Positions 42,462 through 53,500 of a stretch of 58,334 nucleotides of DNA are shown here, in pieces; within the stretch, counting starts at the first letter, position 1; the number at the start of each line of letters is the position of its first letter. Both the position numbers and the translations under genes were made by a program. The DNA is from Fragilaria crotonensis (lineage: Eukaryota; Bacillariophyta; Fragilariophyceae; Fragilariales; Fragilariaceae), in assembly GCA_022925895.1 (NCBI GenBank), contig JAKSYS010000386.1, positions 1 through 58,334 on the forward strand, in the 5' to 3' direction. A model generated the notes under the pieces. That model had not been told where the DNA came from. It saw only the letters and a list, made by a program, of their open reading frames with translations, and ran no database searches.

Positions 42462-43127
42462 ATGTCGATATCACGCGTGACCCGCAAGATCTTGGCTAGA
42501 AACCACCAGTACATTGCTGTTTCCCACGCCAATCGCTTTTATACCGCAGAATCGGAGCAGCAAGCAAACAACGTCGTTTACGAGGCACCATTCTCAGGTC
42601 TGACAACAAGATTAAAGGCAGTTTCGCTTGGTAGCGCTGCATTAGGTGCCTTCGGCATTCCAATTCTCATTCATTTGTATTCTGGTGATGTTCCTGCAAT
42701 AGGACAGTACGCCTTGGGTGGGACGACCATGTTGGCTGCGTGTGGCTCTACTGTTGGGGTCAACTTTTGCTTTGCACCGTACGTGCACTCCCTGGAGATG
42801 GTCCCAGTGCGTAAGTGTCAAGGAAAGAATGAAAGTGTGGACGAGATCAACTGCCGACCGGCGCAACAACAGCTAGTCAAGGCCACATGGCGCAATTTCC
42901 TGCTGTTGAGACACGAAACTGTCTTTGACCCAGCTGTTGACGTGTCAGAATACAAGGGGATTCGGCCGTTCTGCAACTTTGTGGCCAAGGGTGTTCCACT
43001 TTTTATCCATCCTGAACTTCTTTTGGACGATGCGCTCAGGAAACAACTACTCGGAGACAAAACAGCTAAGAAGTACAATATGCCGAGCAAGGAACAACGA
43101 AGTCGCGATGACGACGAGCTGTTTTGA
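42462..43127 (+). CDS. TMEM70-like mitochondrial membrane protein
   Basis: About 221 residues if started at 42462 (MSISRVTRKILARNHQ), which gives an Arg-rich, mitochondrial-type presequence. An upstream in-frame ATG at 42333 adds 43 residues of no clear character. The mature part has the TMEM70/TMEM186/TMEM223 pattern: VYEAPFSGLTTRLKAVSLGS, two membrane segments joined by a short loop, then GVNFCFAPYVHSLE. TMEM70 assists assembly of the ATP synthase c-ring and complex I in animals. The family is loosely conserved, so function here is inference. Convergent with the HDAC gene. Confidence 0.7.
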   Translation: MSISRVTRKILARNHQYIAVSHANRFYTAESEQQANNVVYEAPFSGLTTRLKAVSLGSAALGAFGIPILIHLYSGDVPAIGQYALGGTTMLAACGSTVGVNFCFAPYVHSLEMVPVRKCQGKNESVDEINCRPAQQQLVKATWRNFLLLRHETVFDPAVDVSEYKGIRPFCNFVAKGVPLFIHPELLLDDALRKQLLGDKTAKKYNMPSKEQRSRDDDELF

Positions 43128-43318
43128 TTTTATTGTGAGACTTGCATCTGCATCGCAAAATGATTGCGATCGATTTCATTAGGACATTGATCTAGACGTG
43201 ATGCACGTCGCTCTTGCAGTTCTAGGGAAGCATTCTCATTTAAAGAAGATAGCATGTATCCATAAAATATAGTAATAGCCACGGCAGTCTCGAAGTCTTA
43301 GTCGAAAGAAAGAAAACA

Positions 43319-44782
43319 TCAACCCTGCCGGATGCACTGCCAATAGCATCTTTGAGATGCCATGGTAGCACGTATGCTGGCTGCGGCGCTGGCATCAATT
43401 TCGTCCAAGTCAACTTGCTCCTCCTGATGATCATGGTGTCGATTTAGAAGTGCTTCTACAACACGAAGGACGCATTTCCCCAAGACACTCCGTACATACC
43501 CACCTTCCAACGTACAGACAACTTTGCCGTTCGTCAGTGTCATGAGAGATTGGGTCAAATGCCCAAAACACTCGGGGGTCACGTGGCATTCTCCCATGTC
43601 GCCAATAGCCGCGTCAAATCCAGCACTCACCAAAACTAGATCAGGTCTATACTCACAGGCCAGAGGCATGACTATCTTGTTCCAGGCGGCATAATACTCA
43701 TCGTCTCCCATGCCCTTTCGGTTCCAGCCAACATTGACATTAAATCCAAGGCCTTGGTCGACACCTACTGCGGTAGGTCCGCCGCTGCTTTGGAAAGGGT
43801 AAAAATTGCCTCCTTGCCAACGATGGACGGACACATACATGATATTCGGGTCCTTGAGAAAGGCCGCTTGCGTCCCGTTGCCATGATGCACATCCCAATC
43901 GACAATAAGCACTTTCCCCACTCCCAGATAATCCCTCGCGTAGGCCGCTGCAACTGCGACATTATTAACAATACAATAGCCACCGGCCATGCCTGGCTCA
44001 GCGTGGTGTCCCAGGGGGCGAATCACCGCAAACCCATTGTCGAGGTCGCCCTCGACAACCTTGGCAACGAGTCGACAGAGCGACGCCGCAGCATTCTTTG
44101 CCAGGCGGACGGAGTCAGAAGTGAGAAAGACAGACTGAAATTGTTGGGCATCGGCATCGAGAGAAGCCTGACAGGTGCAACCTGACAATTTGTCGAGACG
44201 TTGAAGGTATCCTGGTAGGTGAACACGGAGAAAGTCGTCATTGCTTAAGAAAGATAACTCTGCACTCTGTGGCGGCAGCTCTTGCTCATATTCAAAGAGG
44301 GTGCATCGCTCGTGAAGACCAGCCTCCACAAGAGTGTCTCGGATAGTCGTCACTCGAAGGGGCCGTTCTGGGTGGAAGCGGTTGCGACGATCGACATGCA
44401 GAAGTGAATTTTCGAATACAATGCCCGTCTTGTAATCTCCGACATCAATAGATAATGATGGTTTCGCAGGTGCAAACAACTCTGCATGAGATGATACACT
44501 ACTTTCTTGGATAGGGCTCAAGTCGACAGTGACGTCTTCCTCTGAGTCTTCGATGAAAAAAATGTTGGAGGGAGATGCAGATTCATCGGTGGCAACAGAG
44601 ACTGGTTGAACATGGCAGACTGCATCCTCCGTGGCACTCAAGTCAGCCATGCAGGCCCCAGATTTTCCATACACAATGCCTCCATCCGCTATCATGTCTG
44701 TCAACGGTAGACAAGACATGGACGAGTTTGCCCTCTTGATGGAGCTCATCGACGGTCCTGAATCTGGCGGTCGTCGCTTCAT
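43319..44782 (-). CDS. Class II histone deacetylase family protein
   Basis: Zn-dependent deacetylase of 487 residues, one exon. The acidic N-terminal 125 residues are outside the fold. The deacetylase domain (about 130-460) shows FHPERPLR, the His-His pair H259/H260 in IRPLGHHAEPG, metal ligands D297 and H299 in DWDVHHGNGTQ and D390 in SAGFDAA, and the catalytic loop GGY near the end. The Pro-Pro of the usual RPPGHHAE is Pro-Leu here. The pattern is class II (HDAC4/6-like) rather than class I. Substrates could be histones, tubulin or small acetyl compounds. Confidence 0.9.
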   Translation of the reverse strand: MKRRPPDSGPSMSSIKRANSSMSCLPLTDMIADGGIVYGKSGACMADLSATEDAVCHVQPVSVATDESASPSNIFFIEDSEEDVTVDLSPIQESSVSSHAELFAPAKPSLSIDVGDYKTGIVFENSLLHVDRRNRFHPERPLRVTTIRDTLVEAGLHERCTLFEYEQELPPQSAELSFLSNDDFLRVHLPGYLQRLDKLSGCTCQASLDADAQQFQSVFLTSDSVRLAKNAAASLCRLVAKVVEGDLDNGFAVIRPLGHHAEPGMAGGYCIVNNVAVAAAYARDYLGVGKVLIVDWDVHHGNGTQAAFLKDPNIMYVSVHRWQGGNFYPFQSSGGPTAVGVDQGLGFNVNVGWNRKGMGDDEYYAAWNKIVMPLACEYRPDLVLVSAGFDAAIGDMGECHVTPECFGHLTQSLMTLTNGKVVCTLEGGYVRSVLGKCVLRVVEALLNRHHDHQEEQVDLDEIDASAAASIRATMASQRCYWQCIRQG

Positions 44783-46576
44783 TTTGTGCGTCTCAATGGA
44801 GTGACCTGTTCGTCACTGTGAGGATCGACGTATTTCCATCAAGGGCTTCAGAATTGGGACTGGACTGACTGCTGGGGGCTCTTTCTTATTCATTCGTACA
44901 ATACGTTCAGCAACTGCCCAAAGCAATGATTACTGAAGTGTGCAGAGAGCGAACGACAGGTTCTCAAATCTCCTTCTTGGTTTTTCTCCACTCTAGCTAG
45001 GAGTAGCGAGTGAGAGCCGAACGCCGACACCCGACTGACTCCCACATATCATACCAGAAGGGATGCTACAAGCAAGCTGGGCGGCTTGGGGTATTGATAT
45101 ATTTTTAGACTGAGACAAGTGTACATATGTCATACACATGTAATCCTATAGGTAGATGCACACAGGTACTGGAGGAAATCATATACCTAAGATATGACTG
45201 TAGACAGGAAGTTATATCCTATCGGTAAATGTAGGAATGGTATGTTTAAAACAATAAATCATACAAACATGAATGGCATTATCCCAAGATACTTAGACGG
45301 AAAATAAGCGCATCATGTTGGTTAGCATGTCAGGTGTCAAATTACAACTTCTGAACTGCCGTAGAACTTATACCAGAAATCTAAGTGCTCTGTGTACTCG
45401 GACTACGTGGAGTACCAGGGTACCAAAACTCTCGAAACATGAACACATACATTCTTTACATCCTTCTCAAACGACCCTTCCTGTCGATGCCATCGACTGC
45501 AACGAACGACGACGTCGTTCGGGTGGTTGGCGCCATTACCCTTTGCACGACGATTCCCATGACACCAGGCACTGTACATTGATGAAAGTAGTGGCATTAC
45601 TACTACCTCTATACATACTTTAATAAGGTAAGTGATTTGTGTTTTTTTATACTCGGAGTGCGAGTACGATAACACAGCAACACTCGGACTTCTCACGATG
45701 TTAACGTTCACAGGAAATTACGTCTACTACGTGGATGATCGCACTACTAATTACAAGATAGCAACCTTGCCATGCTTCTTGCTTGCCCATTCTTGGTTGT
45801 TGTTATCCTTCGCTGCTATCGTTGTCGCTCATTACGTTGATTGTATCATGGGGACCACGACGACGACGCTGTTGCTGGTCGCCTGCAACATCAATCTGTT
45901 CTGCCATGGCTGCACCGTTGCGACGCTTTAAGCCAGCAGGGCGCGGTCTATTAGAAAGTTTCATAGCTGGTAAGTTGCTCCTGTCGGCATCACTGCCTTT
46001 TTGAAGGATGACACTCCTGCTCAAGTATTTGGCCCATGTCGCAACAACCCAGTCGTTGTGATGCAGTCTGTTGTTCACAAAGATGTAACTTACCCTTGTT
46101 TGCAGGTATTCTGTCCCTCTTTCATACAAATTATCAACAATTTCTGGTGTCAGATTCTCAGGAATCTGACCGACACCCCCTCAGAGGGTTCCGGGTTGTA
46201 CACCTACCATATGGTGGTAACTGTAAAATATTTTTTTGAGTCCGGTACAGATTTGTACCATGGTTTTTTTGTGTATCAATTTTTGGTACACCTGAACAAA
46301 ATAGTACTCCCCTACTAATTGCGTACCACAAAATGGTACAAAGGACTAATGTTTTTCGATTATAGTACAGCCTTGTCACACTGACTGTACAGTGTGTCAC
46401 ATCTTTGATCATGTGATATCTATGTTACGCTCTCTTCTTTGTATTCCATCTGTCACATTCACCGTACAACACACCATCTGATTGTACCGATGTACTCCCA
46501 GTAGTGCGTCTCTGTGCAATGTGTCCCTATAATGACAAAATTCTATATCGTGAGCATTTCATTGTTCTTGTTACAA
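44783..46576. other. Intergenic, 1.8 kb
   Basis: Upstream region of the HDAC gene followed by sequence with no supported gene. The + strand frames at 45315-45931 lack any recognisable domain or coding bias and I do not call them. A hairpin CAGATTCTCAGGAATCTG lies near 46150. Confidence 0.45.
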
Positions 46577-48274
46577 TTACAATTCACAAAACGCCTCTAC
46601 TGCTTCAGGCATAACACGCCGTCTCCCTCCTTCTTCCTCGGGGTCTCTCAGAATGTCATTGTCCACGCGATCTCCAAATTTTTGTCTCCTCAATGCAAGG
46701 AGCACTTCTTCTTCAGCTTTCTTTGCATTAGCACTCTTTCTGTCCCTATCTACAAGCATCGACAATTCATTGAATCTCGCAACTCCCTCCGCACTCCACC
46801 CTCCATACAGGCAGTGATCCATTACCGATGATGTGTATTTGCCCGTGATCTTCGTATCAGCCTTCTCGCCACGGCGTTCTGTGTGATACCGTGTTATCCA
46901 TTTTTCAATGTAATTCTCGTAAAGGAGGAGAGCAAAAGCCTCATCAGACACTGTTACCACAAGTTCTTGACTTCCCTTGTCCACAACAGCTTCAGATACC
47001 CTGTAATAGTACTTTTTCCTCCCCCAAACTTTCTTTCCCGACACACATGCCAGAAACTCCCCAATAAACCACTGAAATGCTTTCTTGTCAAGTTCATGTT
47101 CTCCTTGCCTCAATTTTTCAAGTGTCTGCATTGAGTATGGTGGGTTAAGATCATCTGCGTTGGCGTAATCAAGTTGACGAAGTAGTTCCTTGACAATCCT
47201 CCCACCTGCCTGCTCACAGGTACTTCTCTTGCCATTGATGCTGCCAACAACACATGTCTTGTATATCCTCACAAATTCGTCCTCGTCATCTGGTTCTTCA
47301 GTTTCAAGAACAATCTTCATTGCTCTATTGAACATTGCCTCACTCGTAATGAACTTCATCTTCCTGAATATCATTCCCTTTACAACGACTTGAATTCTAT
47401 CAACGATGTGCTTCTTTTGACTATCATGGGCAGTTCTGTATGACATAGCCTTTTTTCGGATATTATCCTCACCAGTTTGTCCTCTTGATCGACGAGACAG
47501 AGGACCGTCATCGTCAGTCAAGGAAAATCCTGAATCATAACTGGATTCACTTCCAGACAAAGAAGCCTCATCCCTCCGACTCCATCGTCCTCGAGATCTG
47601 GCGCTACCACCTTCCCGCGGATGACAACGGTGGGATTCATGGGCACGTTGACGTTGCCACAATCTGTCAGCAGGACGACCTCTAAATGGAGTGTCATCCT
47701 GCACCTGATCATTACCTCTAAATGGAGAGCGATGATCAGGTTGACAATTATGTCGATGCCAATCATGAGGATTGTTTCGATATTGTCGAGATCCTGGGTT
47801 GCCACCTCTAGATGGAGAGCGGTGCCGATCATGAAGACCACCTCTAAATGGAGAGTGGTGATCAGTTGCGTTACCACTAGCTCCAGTGGGAGATTGGCTT
47901 CTTGAGTCATCAGTCCGTCCTTGATTTTGCTGGTTCCGCTGTCTCTCTTGTATTCCTTGTTGATGTTGGTGAGAGCCTTCATTACCACCTCTACTAGATG
48001 GAGAGTGGTGCCGAGCATGATGACCACCTCTAAATGGAGAGTGGTGATCAGCTGCATTTCCACTACCTCTAGTGGGAGATTGGCTTCTCGAATGATCTAC
48101 CTGGTCTTGATTTGGTGCATTTGGCTCTCGTTCATTTCTTCCTTGTGCTGTGCCTACCTGACCTCCTTGTTTCTCTTGCCATTCTTGCCTCTTGTCCCTC
48201 CTATCCTCATTCGGGTCCACGTTCTCTTCATTTCCTTCATTGTCTTCACGTGATCTCCTCTTCCTCCCTGCCAT
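46577..48274 (-). CDS. Basic SPFRGG-repeat protein, probable transposon accessory ORF
   Basis: 565 residues from the ATG at 48274. Residues 1-260 are low complexity and strongly charged, with repeats built on SRSQSPT...DHHSPFRGG..., recalling RS-rich proteins. The C-terminal part looks folded, with FRKMKFITSEAMFNRAMKIV, AFQWFIGEFLACVSGKKVWG, and a YGGWSAEGVARFNELSMLVD segment. I do not recognise the family with certainty. The last segment recalls proteins that recur in diatom genomes, which would fit a mobile origin, as does the neighbouring transposase region. A DNA- or RNA-binding role is only suggested by composition. Single intact exon. Confidence 0.6.
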   Translation of the reverse strand: MAGRKRRSREDNEGNEENVDPNEDRRDKRQEWQEKQGGQVGTAQGRNEREPNAPNQDQVDHSRSQSPTRGSGNAADHHSPFRGGHHARHHSPSSRGGNEGSHQHQQGIQERQRNQQNQGRTDDSRSQSPTGASGNATDHHSPFRGGLHDRHRSPSRGGNPGSRQYRNNPHDWHRHNCQPDHRSPFRGNDQVQDDTPFRGRPADRLWQRQRAHESHRCHPREGGSARSRGRWSRRDEASLSGSESSYDSGFSLTDDDGPLSRRSRGQTGEDNIRKKAMSYRTAHDSQKKHIVDRIQVVVKGMIFRKMKFITSEAMFNRAMKIVLETEEPDDEDEFVRIYKTCVVGSINGKRSTCEQAGGRIVKELLRQLDYANADDLNPPYSMQTLEKLRQGEHELDKKAFQWFIGEFLACVSGKKVWGRKKYYYRVSEAVVDKGSQELVVTVSDEAFALLLYENYIEKWITRYHTERRGEKADTKITGKYTSSVMDHCLYGGWSAEGVARFNELSMLVDRDRKSANAKKAEEEVLLALRRQKFGDRVDNDILRDPEEEGGRRRVMPEAVEAFCEL

Positions 48275-48283
48275 GATTCTCAC

Positions 48284-49633
48284 TCAGGTGTGTGATTCCG
48301 TGTTGCACAAAGTGATTTTGTAATGCTCTCCTACATGTGCTCGTGCTCCTTATATTTTGTGTTGCTGCGCCATGTTTTCAAACACATCCACAACCAAATT
48401 TCAATATATTGTATATACATTACTAGTGCTTAACAATTTGTACATACATCACAAAGGCTGGTTGTACTTGTAATTCATATTTTATTCGTACTGATTACAT
48501 TTCTATTCGTATCATACTACAAAGTGGTATGTAAATGCATTTCCGTTATGTATCCAAAAAATGATAGTGTCTGCATTTGAATTTTTAGTCGTTCAAGGAA
48601 TGCTGGTTCGAGTGCCTAAGAAGTATAGTACATTAGTCACAGTGAAGAACAGTACTAGTACACTTGTACCGTGTTCTTGTACTAGCAGGTACGGCGGTAC
48701 TAGCATTGTTCATGTTCAGTGTAGTATGTACCTGTAGAGCACACTGGATTGTGCATGCTGTATTGCTGTATTGCTTTGTTCAATACGATGATAGTGTACG
48801 TATTACGTACCTGTACGTAGTTAGAATTGTATGCATACACACAACGCTGTGCGAGCCGTTGGTCACACTGTACGCTGTAGTATGGCGAATGGCGATACTT
48901 CCTGTCACGTCGACGTTGACGCTGTTGTGCATTTGTACTGCACGTCACACCATGCTTGCGCAGTATAGTACGTCAATGTACCACATATCAGTGCTGGTCT
49001 AAGTACGTTTGCATTACATGTAATTTTGCGTGCGCTGTGACGTATGCGTGTATTTTGACCGGGTCACGATGTGGTGATAGACTCTGTATCCGCATTTTAC
49101 ACCCTATCGGTCTCGTGTTACTACGGTGACGTTTTCCGTTCCTCCATGTGTTTTGGTGGCAGTCATGCGAAAAACATTCGTGTAACTGCACGGTGAATAG
49201 TGCATATGATGCAACGATCGTGTCCACTCGTGTTTTTGCATGTATTAAGCCTATATACATCTGAATATATAACATTACATACAGTGTTTTCTTACATGCA
49301 TTTTCGCCTGTATTTAAGCTAAAATCATCACAATATATATACGTTGCATGCGTACAATTAAATATAGTCTTTTCTATGTACACTTTACACACAAAGAAAA
49401 TTAGCATACGTATTTTCTTAGTCTTACAAATTGTATGATCGAAAAGTGTAGTCCCAGGTAGTGTTTTGTGGGACTTTATTTCTTGGTGGACTTCTATGTC
49501 CTATCATTCCTATAGTGCGCGCATGCAGTCCCATTTCACGTCATGATGCTCGTGCGATAAGAGCAGTGGGAAGTGCACAAAACAGTCTCGAATGCGTGTT
49601 GATTGTTTCTTGCATCAATCACTTCGATCAATC
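48284..49633. other. Intergenic, 1.35 kb
   Basis: AT-rich and GTAC-rich sequence with no supported gene. A GTCCCAGGTAGTG...TGTGGGAC hairpin near 49450-49476 lies just outside the 21-nt repeat array and could mark an element end; this is a guess. Confidence 0.35.
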
Positions 49634-50144
49634 GACTTCCATTAGAAGCCTTTGATCGAACTGTTTGATACCCGATCTGACTCGGGTTGTAACAAATACC
49701 ATTGTAAGGAAGTAGATGCTCCGCGACAAGGACCTGGTGCCACATCATTCTCTTCTAGCATTTGACTTCCATTAGAAGCATTTGTCTCGAAGTGGAAGAT
49801 AGGCAACCTGCATCGATCAGTTTGAGCATTTGTCTTCAATTTGAAGCATTTGTTTTCAAGTGTTGTACCTGATCGGACTCAATTTGGGACAAGTAGCTAA
49901 CCGGCACTCCTTTGGGACAAGGAAGATCTGGTCTGCGAGGAGGTATTCCGCATCGATCTCTTTTAACAATTGTCTTCCATTAGAAGCATTTGTTTGGAAG
50001 TGTTGAAACGGATTCTGACTCGAATTGAAACGAGAACTTGGTAGCACTTGGTAGCACTTCGTGATTGACACAATTCTCAAGGACTACGAGTTCCTGGTTT
50101 TGCAGCGATCACTTTGTACAACAGTCTTCCATTAGAAGCATTTG
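49634..50144. repeat. Array of five 21-nt repeats in a degenerate 140-nt tandem
   Basis: The core CTTCCATTAGAAGCATTTG, preceded by GA or GT, starts at 49634, 49764, 49832, 49972 and 50124 (the third is diverged, CTTCAATTTGAAG). The core contains the dyad CTTC...GAAG. Between copies are weaker similarities (GA..TGACTCG.ATTG). Irregular spacing, direct orientation and position beside transposon genes suggest subterminal binding sites of a transposase. Confidence 0.7.
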
Positions 50145-50520
50145 TTTTGAAGTAGCTGTCATTTGGAACAGAGGGAACCAACTGCGATTGATAAGGATTG
50201 GCGACCACCACCAGTGAAACTGTAGTAGCTGTGGTAGGGTGTTCTCATTGTTCACGCACTGTCACCTTTGACAAAGCAACTCTCACCATTAGTGGAGTTG
50301 CTGTGAACTTCGAGACATTCTTTGGTTTCGAAGCCTACAGTAGGGTTGACATTACTTTGAACTGGCTCACCATTTAGTGGTCATTTCTTGGTTGGTGTTT
50401 TCTTTGCTTTGGCACAGTTCGAAGTTGTTGCACATCGTGACTACCATCGGTTAGTTGGTGCAGCACTGTCCGTTCCTGCTTTGTGTGCCTGTGTTGTGCA
50501 CTACTGCCATACGCCCTCCC

Positions 50521-53500
50521 ATGTCCCACCAAACTAAAGCCCATTCTATATGGGGTGGCGGTGCTGCAACAACAACAAAAGGGGCTGCAGTATCGAGAGT
50601 TGGTGCCAATGTGGTTGGTGAAGTCGTGCGGTTCCGAACGTTTCCGAGCGAAACGTCCCGTCGTCTCATGGCAACTATGGCTTTGGCCATGGATATGCCC
50701 CGTGCTCTGATGAAGATGGAGGGTGGGGCTGTTGGGCATGTTGACATCCCACACGATTCTCCTGATGATGTCTCTGATGCTGACTGGTCCGATGCCGAAT
50801 CGGAGGGCGGAGTGGAGGATGTGGAGGAGGTGGACGATTGGCTGGACAACACCAAGGAGGGCAAGAAGCAAAAGCCTCGTACCATTTTCCATCCGTCGAA
50901 GATGCAGATGGCACGCACGATTTCGAAGTGTCTACCGAAGCAGGATGTAGAACAATTTGAACTCCTTTTCAAAACATTTCAAGGTGTTACAGGTGTCCGT
51001 CTGGATGTGACAATTGTGGAACTGATGTCAATGCATTCATAATCAAGACTAGAGTTGGCTGTATCGATACTCTGGGCACTTCAGCGTCTATACGGTGTGG
51101 GGAATGTGGATTGTGAGATGTGTGATCAAATCAACAGTGACCACCGGGATGGCAAGGTTTTCTTGAAACGTGACTATCTTGAGATAGTGATGATGGACGC
51201 TGTGTTGTCCCGTGTCTTGAATGCCCCAAGGCGTGTCAGCCACTGGTAAGGAGACTGTTGACACACCGGTCAAGTTCAGAGCTGAAAGAGCAGAATATTT
51301 GGATGCAGAATTTGACTGGAGGTTTCGTGCCTTTCTTGCTGTGGTTCCTGATGGTGCAACGTATTATTGCCACCGTGATCGGCGGAACCGGAGTATTGGG
51401 AAAGCAAATGAGGTTATTCCCATGGACACATCGTGGCTACGGGTAGTGAAGAATGTTGATCGTGACAGCAGTCGGTTTGCTGATGGCGGATATGTTTCTC
51501 GACTCTGGGATGGGCAACCATTCTGGAAATTCAAGATCTCGCGAGGTGAAGCGAATTTCCAGTTGAATCCCATTCCAGAAGAACCTGTCATGAATTTGTC
51601 CTGGAATGGAACCCTTCCGACGCTGCGTGTCATGTCAGCATATCAGTGTCCTGATGAATTGGGTCCATGTCTACCCCCCGATTTCATCAATGGAGAACAA
51701 CATGATGGTGCCCAAAAAAAGGCACACCTGAGGCGTGTTTACAGGATGGCTCTCATGAGTTCGAAATCTGCGAGACGCGGGTGCCGTCACTATGCTCATG
51801 GCTATCTTCACCGCAAAATTGACCCAAATGAAACCTTGATCATAGATCCCGAGGATGGTGATATTGACATCCGGGTGGCCATCCAGATAAGACGTCCACC
51901 TTCGAAGGCAGACGCTAAAGATCCCACTAAGCATTGCGTTGCTCTATCTCGTGAGTCTGTGGTGCTGGTCCGTTACTTGCCACACTTGGGAAGCGGTGCC
52001 GAGAAGCTATTATCCAATATCAGGGATCACGCAAGTACTGTGCAAGGCCAAAACAAGCACTCTGCAAGGAACGGGCTTGGTGATCATGGTTCCATGTTTC
52101 CTTTGGGTTCACGCATCATGAAGGACAACATCACAAGAAAGCAGTATGTGACTTCCACGAGGTCAAAGCGGGAGCAGCGGTTATTGAAAGGGGCTGTCGT
52201 TGCATGCTCCAGGCTAGCAGCTGTAACCATCCCAGGAATTCTTCGGATTATGCAGGATGCTGAAGAAGATGGTGACATTCCTCCCCCTCACGGGGGAATG
52301 AACGGCGACTGCATGTTTTGTCGAATCTCCCATACAATGGATGTCAGTGTTGACCTTTCGAATTCAACTCACTATGATGTCAACGATGCGTCCCAAGGTT
52401 TTTCCATTTGGACTGAGGATGAACCTGGAAGTACTCGCAATTGGTTCTTTATTCTCCCTAACGTTTACGGCAAGAGGCCTGACGGTATGGGTGGGGAGAA
52501 GGGTGCGATGTTCCATGGAGTTGCTATTAGGCTGACCCATGGAGTTCTTATCAGTTGGGATGGTCGGGTGATTCGTCATGGCACATCGGTGATGGAGCGG
52601 ACTAAACATGTGTATGGATCATTTTTTGCGGCAAAAGGTTCTGTTGTTGCATATGGCGCGCGTATGGCTTTCAGGAAGGAAGCCATCAGGCGAAGGCGAT
52701 CGAAGCGGCGACAACGACAACAACGACACGATGGGCCTGGTGGATTGTTGATTTCTCCTGCGATCAGTGGATGTCGTGACAAGGACGATGGTGTGGATTT
52801 GTTATCGATCCCCATTGCCAGAAAGAGTAAGGCTTTCGGGGATTCTTCTCTGGTTGAAGCCAATGTGCTGGGAAACGATGATACGGATGAGGCTTTGGGC
52901 GATGATGTCATCTGTGGCAACGGCATTCTGGGGGATGACAATTCATCATGGAGTAACCACAGCTATGCTGATGATGTCAACGACTCCACAAGTTGTGACA
53001 TCGGCATGATACTTGACTTGACACCTGGAGGTGGACATGGATTGATGGGAGGGCTCATGATCGATGTTCCGGATGATGACAGTTCTATTGAGAGTGACGC
53101 TCGCGATGACGGCTTTCACCAAGGTCGTCGTCCCCCAAATGATCGGTATGATAACTTGCAGAACAGAGGCCAGGAATATCCCTCTCCGAATGATGGGAAG
53201 AGACGATGGAATGACTTTTGCACTGACAGGGTTTCCAGTTATCCTCACAACGGCGGCTTCCAACATGGACATGAACGTCGTCGTCCTCCGAATAATGATC
53301 GGTATGATAACTTGCAGAACAGAGACCAGGAATATCCCTCTCCGAATGATGGGAAGAGACGATGGAATGACTTTTGCACTGACAGGGTTTCCCGTTATCC
53401 TCACAACGGCGGCTTCCAACATGGACATGAACGTCGTCGTCCTCCGAATAATGACCGGTATGATAACTTGCAGAACAGACAAGGCCAGGAATATCCCTCT

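Noticed and set aside
45315..45931. Possible gene from overlapping + strand open frames
   Set aside because: About 100 codons each, no domain, no splice signals that join them sensibly, and an equally long frame on the opposite strand.
49634..50144. CRISPR-like array
   Set aside because: Only five diverged 21-nt repeats with spacing from 68 to 152 nt, in a eukaryotic genome beside transposase genes. Spacers are themselves partly similar.
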